Assembly: GCF_003390325.1 (NCBI RefSeq)
Contig: NZ_QUOK01000010.1
Span: 1-64,000, forward strand
Origin: Rhodohalobacter sp. SW132
GTDB lineage: Bacteria; Bacteroidota; Rhodothermia; Balneolales; Balneolaceae
Direction: 5' to 3'
DNA length: 64,000 bases
A program made the position numbers and the translations under genes. Of this stretch, positions 1 to 8,404 are shown one piece after another; the stretch's first letter is position 1; every line of letters starts with the position of its first letter. The notes under the pieces are model-generated. The model was not told the origin of the DNA. It saw nothing but the letters and a program-made list of their open reading frames with translations, and searched no databases.

Positions 1-282
1 ATTGGTGATTGTAGATTTTCAAATTGAGAGGCTTTAAACCGATACTGTCAGAATACGGAGAAGCACCGTAATGCAGACAGGTCTTTTTCACTTCTGCCTT
101 TTCACTTTTCAGTCCCTCGAAGACTCTGCCAGGAGCTCACTCCGTTCGCACTCTGACAGGTCTTGGATTGCACTACCTCTTGAATTTCGCAGCAATAAAT
201 TCCAAATAAAAAAATATAACTGCATCTGCATTTTTAAACCTTTAAACTTGTCCGGGTGAATGAAAGAATTAATAATGGATGT
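1..282. other. Leader region without a convincing gene
   Basis: I see no supported gene here. A 62-codon open frame at 71-259 has no ribosome-binding site and no recognisable composition. The last ~65 bases are AT-rich and include a stretch at 219-250 (ACTGCATCTGCA, then TTTAAACC and TTTAAACTTG) that closely resembles the leader of the glycosyltransferase gene at 6156, so this is probably promoter or untranslated leader sequence for the gene that follows. Confidence 0.4.
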
Positions 283-1416
283 ATGAAATCACTGAAGGAG
301 AGCCTCGCAAGGCATCATAATAATTACAGGGGGTGGAGAACTTCACGGAAAATTGTGGTGATTGAATCAGACGACTGGGGGAGTGTTTGTATGCCTTCTG
401 CGGAGGTTCGTGATAAATTGCTGAGTAAAAATTACCCGGTCGATCGATGCCCTTACGCAACCTATGATGCTCTCGCTTCCGAGGAGGACCTGGAAAAACT
501 CTTTTCCCTTCTTTCCGGCTACCGGGATAGTAATGGGAATACCCCCGTGATAACGGCGAATACGATCATGGCAAACCCGGATTTTGATAAAATCCGGGAG
601 TCGGGTTTCACGGAGTACCATTATGAGCTATTTACTGAGACTCTCAAGCGATATCCCTCCCACAAAAATTCATTTGAACTGTGGAAGCAAGCAAGAAGTG
701 AAAACCTGATCTTTCCCCAGTTTCACGGACGGGAGCATCTGAATGTGAAAGCGTGGCTTGATGTCTTGTATGTAGAAGACTCCGGTTACCGGGCTGTTTT
801 CCCGGATGAAGTTACCTGGCTTGGGCCGAATCAAAACGGTGATAGTAAAATAAGCATACGGGCCGCATTCGATACCGATACGACAGAGGATATTAAAAAA
901 CAGAGAGAGATCATCCGGGAGGGGCTTGATATGTTTGAAAGCCTGTTTGGATACAGATCAAAAAGCTTTATAGCACCGAATTTTGTTTACCCTTCAGATC
1001 TGAATGAGCCTCTTTTTCAGAAGGGTGTTCGATACATACAAGGCATGAAATATCAAAAACTCCCGATGCTTGACAGGCCTAAAAGGGAGATGGTGCGTCA
1101 TTACCAGGGGGAGAAAAATGAAGCGGGGCAGTATCATACCGTCCGGAATTGTGTGTTTGAACCGTCCCAGTATCCTATTGGACGTGATAATGTTTCGGAA
1201 TGCCTGAAAGGGATAAAAAATGCTTTTTTCTGGCGTAAGCCGGCAGTGATTACCGCCCACCGGCTCAATTTTATCGGTTTTATAGATTCCAAAAACCGGG
1301 ACCGCAACCTGGATCAGTTCCGTGAGCTGCTGGATGCGATCCTGAAAAAGTGGCCCGATGTGGAATTTATGAACAGCAGTCAGCTTGGGGAGTTGATAGA
1401 ACAGGGTCGTGAATAA
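283..1416 (+). CDS. NodB-like polysaccharide deacetylase family protein (paralogue 1)
   Basis: A protein of about 377 residues with a divergent carbohydrate-esterase/NodB-type fold. Near the N-terminus it has IVVIESDDWGSV, where the aspartate pair occupies the usual metal-binding position. It then has FHGREHLN (histidines expected to bind metal or substrate) and a C-terminal ITAHRLNF segment. The same blocks occur in the same order in the gene at 11455, so the two are paralogues. An open frame extends upstream to a GTG at 256, but the ATG at 283 gives the N-terminus that matches the paralogue. Likely role: modification of a glycan in surface-polysaccharide synthesis, inferred from neighbouring glycosyltransferases. 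No signal peptide is visible, so it is probably cytoplasmic. The substrate cannot be read from the sequence. Confidence 0.8.
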   Translation: MKSLKESLARHHNNYRGWRTSRKIVVIESDDWGSVCMPSAEVRDKLLSKNYPVDRCPYATYDALASEEDLEKLFSLLSGYRDSNGNTPVITANTIMANPDFDKIRESGFTEYHYELFTETLKRYPSHKNSFELWKQARSENLIFPQFHGREHLNVKAWLDVLYVEDSGYRAVFPDEVTWLGPNQNGDSKISIRAAFDTDTTEDIKKQREIIREGLDMFESLFGYRSKSFIAPNFVYPSDLNEPLFQKGVRYIQGMKYQKLPMLDRPKREMVRHYQGEKNEAGQYHTVRNCVFEPSQYPIGRDNVSECLKGIKNAFFWRKPAVITAHRLNFIGFIDSKNRDRNLDQFRELLDAILKKWPDVEFMNSSQLGELIEQGRE

Positions 1417-1513
1417 ACGGTAAAAGTAAATATTGTAACCTGAGTTCCAAAATTGGCAGGTAAAACCCGAAAAAGAGCGTTAAATAAGTGATTTCATCAA
1501 GAGACTATAAACC

Positions 1514-1730
1514 AAGCACCGTAGGTGCGAAATATCCGTAGCCTGGCAAGACGACGAACCCATATTTACCCGCAATGTATGTTATTGAAATCAGATTGAA
1601 TTCAGGGTTCATTTGATGCCGCACCTACGGCGCTTCTTATTAATGGGGCCTCCGTATACCCCACGAAAATGCTGCGCATTCCCGTGGGGCTACGGACATG
1701 CCGCCCCGGAACGGGGCTGGTTTCATCCGT
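1514..1730 (+). repeat. IS200-like element copy E1 (no transposase)
   Basis: Non-autonomous copy of the element whose complete version lies at 2513-3309. It begins AAGCACCGTAGGTGCG and ends with the hairpin around GCCCCGGAACGGGGC. It lacks the CCCCAGGCC hairpin of the other copies: the outer GCACC..GGTGC repeat is joined directly to the inner GTAGGTGCG repeat, as expected from a deletion between the two similar repeats. The transposase gene is absent, leaving about 35 bases between the left and right halves. Confidence 0.75.
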
Positions 1731-1740
1731 GAAAAGATGA

Positions 1741-1948
1741 ACGCCATTGAATGAATCGAATAATTTGAACCTTTAAATCTGAGTTCGATTGCTAAATCAT
1801 GAATATAAAAATCCCCTTTGTTACGGGAGACTTCTTCCTGAATGATTTGAAAAGATTATGAATCGAACTGAGGTTCAAAAAATAATGCTGAACGATGTGC
1901 GGCTAAAAAAACGGGTTGTAGATAAATCAGTGTAAGAGGCAATAAACC
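1741..1948 (+). repeat. Spacer type A between elements E1 and E2
   Basis: This inter-element spacer is almost identical to 3865-4092. Both run from a GAATGAATCGAATAATTTG motif, through TTACGGGAGACTTCTTCC-like sequence, to TCAGTGTAAGAGGCAATAAA just before the next GCACC hairpin. A weaker relative precedes the dispersed copy at 27309. Its conservation shows that duplication units included element plus spacer. Confidence 0.7.
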
Positions 1949-2240
1949 GAGCACCATTGGTGCGTCATATCCGTAGCCCCAGGCCACTGCGCAGCGGTGG
2001 TCTGGGGTTAGAGGGGCGAACATCAGACATGGGAGCGCCGTAGTTAGCGATATATCCGTACTCTGGCAAGACGACGAACCCATATTTACCCGCAATGTAT
2101 GTTATTGAAATCAGATTAAATTCAGGGTTCATTTGATGCCGCACCTACGGAGCTTCTTATTAATGGGGCATCGTTATACCCCACGGAAATGCTACGCATT
2201 CCCGTGGGGCTACGGATATGCCGCCCCGGAACGGGGCTGG
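1949..2240 (+). repeat. IS200-like element copy E2 (no transposase)
   Basis: Non-autonomous copy. Features in order: GCACCATTGGTGC hairpin; the long imperfect hairpin with arms CCCCAGGCCACTGC and GCGGTGGTCTGGGG; GGGAGCGCCGTAG; a conserved ACGACGAACCCATATTTACC block; then the right half with GCACCTACGGAGC, the hairpin CCCCACGGAAATG..CATTCCCGTGGGG, and CCGCCCCGGAACGGGGC. The transposase gene is missing between the ACCCATATTTACC block and the right half. Confidence 0.75.
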
Positions 2241-2512
2241 CTTGTAGTTATAAAAAAGGTGAATGCCCTTGATTAAATCGAATAATTTGAATCTAAAATT
2301 CATGTTGATCGATGCGTAACCTAAAAAACTTTGTGTAAATAGATCTGTGTTAATGTGCATAAAGTAGTGCTGTCTCATGCATAAAGCTCCGGAAGAACGC
2401 TGACCAGACACATCGGAATTTCCTTATTTTATTGGCAGCTGATAGAAATTAAAAGCTCCTATGGAAAAAAACTTGCGGGTTTTACCCAACATAATATCGT
2501 TGACACGACATT
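2241..2512 (+). repeat. Spacer type B between elements E2 and E3
   Basis: This spacer is nearly identical to 3310-3580. Shared landmarks are TTGATTAAATCGAATAATTT, GTTGATCGATGCGTAACC, AAGCTCCGGAAGAACGC/CCC, ACTTGCGGGTTTTACCCAAC and TTGACACGACATTA just before the next GCACC hairpin. A diverged relative, in reverse orientation, lies inside the dispersed copy near 23080-23215. Confidence 0.7.
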
Positions 2513-3309
2513 AGCACCATTGGTGCGGCATAACCGTAGCCCCAGGCCATTGCGCAGCGGTGGCCTGGGGTTAATTAGTGGGCATGAAACATGGGAGCGC
2601 CGTAGGTGCGAAATATCCGTACCCTGCATGACGACCAACCCATTTTTACCCAAAATTTATTTTATTGAATTCGAAAACTTAATCAAGAGCTGCTAACTAA
2701 CCTATTAAAATGAACATATCATGCCAAACACCTATTCTAAGCTACATGCACAAATTATATTTGCCGTAAAGGGACGATCCAATTTCATTCACAATGAATG
2801 GAGAGATGAATTCTATAAATACATTTCCGGGATTGTAGGTGGGAAATCTCAAAAGCTATATTCCATCGGGGGTATGCCCGATCACATTCATTTGCTCATA
2901 GGATACAAACCTTCTGTTTCAATCTCTGATCTTGTAAGAGATATCAAATCCAACTCTTCAGCATTTGTTAACCGAAAGATGTTCAGTGATAAGAAATTTC
3001 AGTGGCAATCAGGATTTGGAGCGTTTAGTTACGGACAATCACAGATAGCCGATGTGATTCGATATATCGAAAATCAGCCAGAGCACCACAAACATCGAAC
3101 GTTCAAAGAAGAATATATTCAGTTTCTGAAGAATTTTAATATTGAATACGACTCAGACTATCTGTTTGAATTTTATGACTGAGATTGAATTCAGAGTCCA
3201 AATGATGCCGCGCCTACGGCGCTTATTTCTAATGGGGCATCCTTACACCCCACGGAAATGCTACGCATTCCCGTGGGGCTACGGATATGCCGCCCCGGAA
3301 CGGGGCTGG
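2513..3309 (+). mobile_element. Complete IS200-like element E3 with transposase
   Basis: The only copy in the array that still has its transposase gene (2721-3182). The left end carries the GCACC..GGTGC and CCCCAGGCC..GGCCTGGGG hairpins. The right end, starting just after the transposase stop codon, carries GCGCCTACGGCGC, the CCCCACGG..CCGTGGGG hairpin and GCCCCGGAACGGGGC. There are no terminal inverted repeats in the DDE-transposon sense; subterminal hairpins fit single-strand IS200/IS605-type transposition. Exact cleavage sites cannot be assigned from one window. Confidence 0.75.
2721..3182 (+). CDS. IS200/IS605-type HUH transposase (Y1, TnpA-like)
   Basis: A 153-residue protein, the usual size of IS200 TnpA. 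It has the histidine-hydrophobe-histidine motif as GGMPDHIHLLIGY (H55 and H57) and a candidate nucleophilic tyrosine, Y115, in DVIRYIENQ. The family cuts and joins single-stranded DNA through a covalent tyrosine-DNA intermediate and recognises hairpins near the element ends, which matches the hairpins on both sides of the gene. A REP-associated (RAYT) relative is an alternative, because the flanking hairpins occur in many transposase-free copies. The open frame appears intact. A 54-base piece of its 3' end reappears at 23359-23412. Confidence 0.88.
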   Translation: MPNTYSKLHAQIIFAVKGRSNFIHNEWRDEFYKYISGIVGGKSQKLYSIGGMPDHIHLLIGYKPSVSISDLVRDIKSNSSAFVNRKMFSDKKFQWQSGFGAFSYGQSQIADVIRYIENQPEHHKHRTFKEEYIQFLKNFNIEYDSDYLFEFYD

Positions 3310-3580
3310 CTCGTAGCTATAAAAAGGTGATTGTCCTTGATTAAATCGAATAATTTGAATCTAAAATTCATGTTGATCGATGCGTAACCTAAAAAAATTT
3401 GTGTAAATAGATCTGTGTTAAAGTGCATATAGTAGTGATGTCTTATAGATAAAGCTCCGGAAGAACCCCAACCAGACACATCGGGATTTCCTTATTTAAT
3501 TGGCAGCAGATAAAAATTCAAAGCTCCTATGGAAAAAACTTGCGGGTTTTACCCAACATAATATCATTGACACGACATTA
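3310..3580 (+). repeat. Spacer type B between elements E3 and E4
   Basis: Second copy of the type-B spacer (compare 2241-2512). It differs by scattered substitutions and single-base length changes only. Confidence 0.7.
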
Positions 3581-3864
3581 GCACCTTTGGTGCGTCATAT
3601 CCGTAGCCCCAGGCCACTGCGCAACGGTGGTCTGGGGTTAATTAGCGAGCATGAAACATGGGAGCGCCATAGGTGCGATATATCCTTAGCCTTGCAAGGC
3701 GACCAACCCATCTTTACCCACAATGGATATTATTGGATGAATTCAGGGTTCGAATGATGCCGCGCCTACTACGGCGCTTCTTTTTAATGGGGCATCGTTA
3801 TACCCCACGGAAATGCTGCGCATTCCCGTGGGGCTACGGATATGCCGCCCCGGAACGGGGCTGG
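3581..3864 (+). repeat. IS200-like element copy E4 (no transposase)
   Basis: Transposase-free copy with all hairpins present: GCACCTTTGGTGC, CCCCAGGCCACTGC/GGTGGTCTGGGG, GCGCCATAGGTGCG, CGCGCCTACTACGGCGC (a 3-base insertion relative to the others), CCCCACGG..CCGTGGGG and GCCCCGGAACGGGGC. Frames through it give proline-, tryptophan- and arginine-rich peptides that are artefacts of the hairpins. Confidence 0.75.
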
Positions 3865-4092
3865 TTTCATCCCTGAAAAGGTGAATGCCATTGAATGAAT
3901 CGAATAATTTGAACCTTTAAATCTGAGTTCGATTGTTAAATCATGAATATAAAAATCCCATTTGTAACGGGAGACTTCTTCCTGATTGATTTGAAATGAT
4001 TATGAATCAAACTGAGGTTTAAAAAAATGCTGAACGATGTGCGGCTTAAAAAACGGTTTGTAGATAAATCAGTGTAAGAGGCAATAAACCGA
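3865..4092 (+). repeat. Spacer type A between elements E4 and E5
   Basis: Second copy of the type-A spacer (compare 1741-1948). With it, the array reads E1-A-E2-B-E3(transposase)-B-E4-A-E5. Confidence 0.7.
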
Positions 4093-4329
4093 GCACCATT
4101 GGTGCGTCATATCCGTAGCCCCAGGCCACTGCGTAGCGGTGGCCTGGGGTTAATTAGCGAGCATGAAACATGGGAGCGCCGTAGGTGCGATATATCCGTA
4201 GCCTTGCAATACGAGGGACCCATTTTTATCCGCAATGTATTTTATTGAATTCAAGGTTCAAATGATGCCGAACCTACGGCACTTCTTATTAATGGGGCCT
4301 ACGGACATGCCGCCCCGAAGCGGGGCTGG
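4093..4329 (+). repeat. IS200-like element copy E5 (no transposase, right hairpin deleted)
   Basis: Transposase-free copy with the left hairpins intact. In the right half the CCCCACGG..CCGTGGGG hairpin is missing: AATGGGGCCTACGGACATG joins directly, consistent with a deletion between two GGGGC-type words. It ends at GCCCCGAAGCGGGGC. Confidence 0.7.
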
Positions 4330-4720
4330 TTTCGTCTCTGAAACTTATAATTTAGCCTTTATTGAGGGGGATGCGGTTAAGGTATAAAAAACGCCATCCA
4401 TGAAATACAACATGCAGATCAAAACGGAACAAGTTTTGGTTCATTCAGTTATTAAGCTGTTTAGTTGGATCATTTTAATTTGGAATAGCACATGGTTTAC
4501 AAGTATTATTTCGTATCAAAATTACTGCTGATTGTACAAATTTGTACATATGGGTTTTAAAGAGAGCTTTGCGCCACAGGCATCCATTCAGGGTATTACT
4601 GCCCCGTGTATACGCTGTTTCTGTGGACTGACGGGTTAGTGCCAATGGCGCAAAGTACTCTTAAACAGGTTTCGGTTATTACATAAAAACAGACGTAATA
4701 CTTGGCTAATAGAGATAGTT
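4330..4720. other. Non-coding region upstream of the glycosyltransferase
   Basis: Apart from the MITE-like element at 4556-4666, I see no gene. The last 50 bases are AT-rich leader sequence; no strong Shine-Dalgarno is evident before the ATG at 4721. Confidence 0.4.
4556..4666. repeat. Small MITE-like element with imperfect terminal inverted repeats
   Basis: About 110 bp bounded by AAAGAGAGCTTTGCGCC on the left and the reverse of TAAGAGTACTTTGCGCC on the right; 16 of 20 terminal positions match. The interior has no open frame. The termini share the word GAG.GCTTTGC with the element at 8157-8298, but the interiors differ. It lies directly upstream of the glycosyltransferase gene at 4721. Confidence 0.55.
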
Positions 4721-5872
4721 ATGAATTCAAAGAGAAAAATCCTCTTTCTGCTGCCATCCCTGCGGGGCGGAGGAGCTGAACGAACATTAATTAACCTGCT
4801 GCACAAAATTGACTACGACAGGTATGAGGTTGACCTGGTTGTTGTATCTAAACATGGAGTTTATGTAAATGAGGTGCCGCCGGAAGTAGAGGTCACGTAC
4901 CTGTTTAAAAATCATTTACTGGTGCGGGTTCTGGGCTATCTGAACCGGACATTCAGAGTTTCCTGGTTTTTCAAAAAGAAAATGGCTGCACTTACAAAAG
5001 AGTATGACCTTGGGGTTTCATTCCTGGACAGTAACTATACCGATCTGCTCTTTTTAAATGAAAAAATTGAGAAACGGGTGGCATTCGTTCACGGTTCCTA
5101 TCTGACTCACAGCAATTATGAGAAGTTTTACCGGTATGAAAAACACAGGAAATGGCTAAAAAATAACCGGTATTCAAACCTGGATGGGATCTATTTTGTC
5201 TCCCGGGATTCAATGTCTGATTTTATTGAGCTCTTCGGAGAATTTCCTGAAATGGGTGTTGTTTATAATCTGATTGATAAAAAAGCTGTGATCCAAAAAT
5301 CGGAGGCTGAGACAGGTGGCCTGAAATTTGACAAGTTTACCTTCTCAGCAGTCGGGAGTCTCATGCCGATTAAAGGGTTCGACCGGCTTGTGAGGGCCGC
5401 AAAAATTGTAAAAGATCAGGGGTACGATTTCAGGCTCTATATTGCCGGAACCGGTGAAGAAGAGCAGAATCTGAAGGAGCTGATCCATGAACATAAACTC
5501 GAGGGGACTGTAGAGCTACTCGGTTTTATGAAGAACCCGTATCCGCTTATGAAAAATAGCGACGTATTTCTGATGAGTTCTGTTTCGGAAGCATTGCCCA
5601 CGGTATTGTGTGAATCGATGATACTGGGGGTTCCCGCCCTGGTGACCAACTGCTCCGGTTGCCGCGGGCTTGTGGAAGAAGGGGAATATGGGCTGATGGC
5701 TGAACAGGATGACCGTGACTATGCCGAAAAAATGATGCACTATATGGATCAGCCGGATCTTCTGAGTCACTACAGCCGTAAATCAAGCGAAAGAACAAAG
5801 CTATTCGATGATGAACAGGTTTTAAAGACGTATCAGAATATTTTTGACGGAAAAGAAGCTGTACCGGCCTGA
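4721..5872 (+). CDS. Glycosyltransferase family 4 (GT-B fold)
   Basis: 383 residues. The N-terminal domain starts with KILFLLPSLRGGGAER, whose glycine-rich loop is typical of GT4 enzymes. The C-terminal domain has VGSLMPIKGFDRLV and the retaining-enzyme E-x7-E motif in SEALPTVLCESMILG (E290 and E298), which contacts the nucleotide-sugar donor. Predicted to add a sugar with retention of configuration to a lipid-linked glycan on the cytoplasmic face of the inner membrane. It belongs to the polysaccharide locus but is separated by 283 bp from the next gene. Donor and acceptor cannot be inferred. Confidence 0.9.
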   Translation: MNSKRKILFLLPSLRGGGAERTLINLLHKIDYDRYEVDLVVVSKHGVYVNEVPPEVEVTYLFKNHLLVRVLGYLNRTFRVSWFFKKKMAALTKEYDLGVSFLDSNYTDLLFLNEKIEKRVAFVHGSYLTHSNYEKFYRYEKHRKWLKNNRYSNLDGIYFVSRDSMSDFIELFGEFPEMGVVYNLIDKKAVIQKSEAETGGLKFDKFTFSAVGSLMPIKGFDRLVRAAKIVKDQGYDFRLYIAGTGEEEQNLKELIHEHKLEGTVELLGFMKNPYPLMKNSDVFLMSSVSEALPTVLCESMILGVPALVTNCSGCRGLVEEGEYGLMAEQDDRDYAEKMMHYMDQPDLLSHYSRKSSERTKLFDDEQVLKTYQNIFDGKEAVPA

Positions 5873-5921
5873 TTTTTACCAGCCACTCCGAACACAGAGA
5901 TTCCCCACGCAGCAAAAGCAC

Positions 5922-5960
5922 CGATATTGGGTTAAAGACCGATTTTGCGCCAAACACCCT
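5922..5960. repeat. Remnant of the 8157-type MITE end
   Basis: CGATATTGGG followed by TTAAAGACCGATTTTGC matches, in reverse orientation, the left end of the element at 8157-8298 at about 24 of 27 positions. The neighbouring terminal repeat is degraded. Solo end or decayed copy. Confidence 0.5.
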
Positions 5961-6155
5961 TCTGCGTAGCAAAACGCCTCAAACAATACATTCGATAGGT
6001 CCAGCGCATGCATTATACTTAATTTGTAGTTTAATATTTAATAAAGTGTTAAAATTGAAAATGAGTTAAATATTATGATTTAAAAAGAGACTGCATCTTA
6101 CACTTTAAACATGTAAACTTGATATTCATATTTTTTTAAAATCAGTAACCACAAC

Positions 6156-7256
6156 ATGAAGCGAATTTGTCTGGTGATCCACTCTCTGGGAATTGGAGGC
6201 ATGGAACGAGTGATGTCACTTCTGGCTAACAATTTTTCAGAAAGAAGAGACAGTGAAGTTCACCTGGTGTTGATTGGCAAAAAGCGTCAGATTTCCTACC
6301 CGCTCTCAGAAAACGTTGTGGTTCATCGACCGGAATTTACATTCAATAATTCAAGACGCACGATCGATACTCTCAGGACGATGCGGTTTCTGCGTGCTGA
6401 GGTGAAAGCCATCGACCCGGATACCGTTTTATCGTTTGGTGAGATGTGGAACAACTTGGTACTTTTGTCACTTTTCGGGCTTCAGTATCCCGTGTATGTA
6501 TCGGAGAGAAGTCAGCCGGAGAAAAATTTAGGCAGACTTCATAATTTTCTAAGAGATAAGCTATACCCTGGTGCAGCCGGATATATTGCACAGACCGAAC
6601 AGGCAAAAGAGATCTGCCTGAAACACGGGTGGAACCATAACGTGAAGGTGATTGGGAACCCCGTGAGAAATGTGAAACCGAATCCCGAAATTGAGAAAGA
6701 AAACATTGTGCTGACCGTAGGGCGGCTGATCCGTACAAAACATGTGGATCATTTGATTGAGATTTTTACGTCAATCGACAAACCGGGGTGGAAACTTTTG
6801 ATTGTGGGAGGAGATGCTAAAAAGCAGGATCTTTCTGAAGAGCTTCAAAAACAGATCGATGAGCTGAACATGAACAACCGAATTTTTTTGGAGGGACAGC
6901 AAAAAGATGTGGACCGCTATTATAACCGGAGCAAAATCTTCGCTTTTACCTCCAGTTCAGAAGGGTTTCCCAACGCAATCGGCGAAGCCCTCTCGGCCGG
7001 CCTGCCGGTAGTAGCTTACGACTGTGTGGCCGGTCCATCGGATATGATTGCGGATGGTGAAAACGGGTATCTGGTGCCGCTCTTTGATAAAGAAGAGTTT
7101 AAACGAAAACTGACAAAGCTGATGGACAGTGATACGTTAAGGAAGTCATTCAGCAACAAAAGTGATATAAAGATACAAGCTTTTGGTGAGATGGAAATCG
7201 TTGAGGAGTTCTATGGATTTATAATGCATGAATCGTCAATAAGCAATTATTCTTAA
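6156..7256 (+). CDS. Glycosyltransferase family 4 (GT-B fold)
   Basis: 366 residues. Starts KRICLVIHSLGIGGMERVM, with the conserved G-G-x-E-R loop near residues 15-20. The donor-binding domain begins at LTVGRLIRTKHVDHLI and contains the E-x7-E motif in SEGFPNAIGEALSAGLPVV (E269 and E277). Retaining glycosyl transfer to a growing surface glycan is expected, on the cytoplasmic side. The leader contains a short sequence (6090-6120) also found upstream of the first gene in the window, which hints at shared expression. Acceptor and donor are unknown. Confidence 0.9.
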   Translation: MKRICLVIHSLGIGGMERVMSLLANNFSERRDSEVHLVLIGKKRQISYPLSENVVVHRPEFTFNNSRRTIDTLRTMRFLRAEVKAIDPDTVLSFGEMWNNLVLLSLFGLQYPVYVSERSQPEKNLGRLHNFLRDKLYPGAAGYIAQTEQAKEICLKHGWNHNVKVIGNPVRNVKPNPEIEKENIVLTVGRLIRTKHVDHLIEIFTSIDKPGWKLLIVGGDAKKQDLSEELQKQIDELNMNNRIFLEGQQKDVDRYYNRSKIFAFTSSSEGFPNAIGEALSAGLPVVAYDCVAGPSDMIADGENGYLVPLFDKEEFKRKLTKLMDSDTLRKSFSNKSDIKIQAFGEMEIVEEFYGFIMHESSISNYS

Positions 7257-7377
7257 AAAATTATAACTACCGGGCAGACCGCGGTATTGCACATCGTAAG
7301 AATGTTATAATTTTAGATAAGATAAAATAGCCGCATCTTAAGTCTTTAATTTTTAGGGTGTCAATTCATAGCAACTC

Positions 7378-8151
7378 ATGAATCCAAAAATAAGTATAGT
7401 AACGATAGCATATAATAATGCCGCTGATATTCGGCCAACTTTAGAATCAGTTGTCAATCAAACCTACGATAATATAGAATATGTTGTAGTGGATGGAGAT
7501 TCATCAGATGGTACTGTAGAAATTATTAATGAGTATAAATCCGGGATTGATACTTTTATCTCTGAACCGGATAAGGGCATGTACGACGCTATTAATAAAG
7601 GAATTAAAGCTTCCACAGGAGATATTGTTGGGCTGATTCATGCGGGTGACAGGCTGTTTGATGAACATGTAATCGGAAAAATCGCCAATCATTTTTCTGA
7701 AAATGAAATTGATGCTTCTTATGGCCAAAGCGTACTTGTTGGTGATGATGACCAGCCAGTACGGGTGAACATCAGTCCTGAGTTCAGCAAATCACTTTTT
7801 AAAATTGGGTGGATGCCATCGCATCAAAGTATTTATATCAGGAGGGAAATCTTTGATCAACTGGACTACTACAGAACTGATCTTGGAGGAAGTGGAGATT
7901 ACGAATTTGTTCTGCGATATTTTTACTTCAATGATCTAAGAGTAAAAAGGCTGGATGAATATATCATCAGGTTTTCTATGGGAGGCAGAAGTACAAGCAA
8001 CTATCACAAAATTCTCAAGACACAGATGGTACATGTAAATTGCTGGAAATTGAACGGACAAAGTCCTCCTATTTATATGGTACCATTAAAATTGTTAAGG
8101 AAAGTACCACAATTTTTGAGAGCCTTTAAAATGAAACTTAAGAGTGCTTAA
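7378..8151 (+). CDS. Glycosyltransferase family 2 (GT-A fold)
   Basis: 257 residues. The N-terminal GT-A domain is clear: ISIVTIAYNNAADI at the start, VVDGDSSDGT at residues 37-46 and SEPDKGMYDAINKG at 62-75, a block typical of WcaA/colanic-acid-type GT2 enzymes. The C-terminal part is amphipathic and lysine-rich (ending KMKLKSA) without a clear membrane span. Predicted inverting sugar transferase acting in polysaccharide assembly. Its 3' end lies only a few bases from the MITE-like element at 8157. Base composition is more AT-rich than the genes around 11-12 kb, as is common for variable surface-glycan genes. Confidence 0.9.
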   Translation: MNPKISIVTIAYNNAADIRPTLESVVNQTYDNIEYVVVDGDSSDGTVEIINEYKSGIDTFISEPDKGMYDAINKGIKASTGDIVGLIHAGDRLFDEHVIGKIANHFSENEIDASYGQSVLVGDDDQPVRVNISPEFSKSLFKIGWMPSHQSIYIRREIFDQLDYYRTDLGGSGDYEFVLRYFYFNDLRVKRLDEYIIRFSMGGRSTSNYHKILKTQMVHVNCWKLNGQSPPIYMVPLKLLRKVPQFLRAFKMKLKSA

Positions 8152-8156
8152 TTACA

Positions 8157-8298
8157 AGAGGGCTTTGCAAAACCGGTCTTTTGCCCAATATCGACGTTAT
8201 CGATTGGTTGAAATCTCACCCCGAGCTTTCGGGACTGCGGTTTCAACCTCACTCTGGGTTTGACATTGAACAAAATCCCTGGTATTGCAAAGCCCTCT
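8157..8298. mobile_element. MITE-like element, 142 bp
   Basis: The left terminus AGAGGGCTTTGCAAAACC and the reverse of the right terminus GGTATTGCAAAGCCCTCT match at 17 of 18 positions. The bases ACA flank both ends, a possible 3-bp target duplication. The interior has a nested hairpin with arms GGTTGAAA and TTTCAACC and a small CCCGA..TTCGGG stem. No open frame. Terminal words of this kind are typical of DDE insertion sequences, so a parent IS elsewhere in the genome is expected. Confidence 0.65.
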
Positions 8299-8404
8299 AC
8301 AAATCTGCTAAATGAATAGTTGAATTTTTTTTATACCTTTTAAAAGTACTGCTCCAATCAATTTATAGTGTATTATTTTTCTTAATACGCAAGACAACTG
8401 ATCT

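Noticed and set aside
71-259. 62-codon open frame before the first deacetylase
   Set aside because: No ribosome-binding site, no protein-like composition, and it ends in AT-rich leader sequence.
3142-3876. Short open frames in element hairpins encoding proline/arginine/tryptophan-rich peptides
   Set aside because: They are reading-frame shadows of repeat hairpins, recur identically in several copies and lack initiation signals.
1514-4329. CRISPR-like array because of repeats and palindromes
   Set aside because: Repeats are 200-300 bp, spacers recur instead of being unique, and a transposase gene lies inside one copy.
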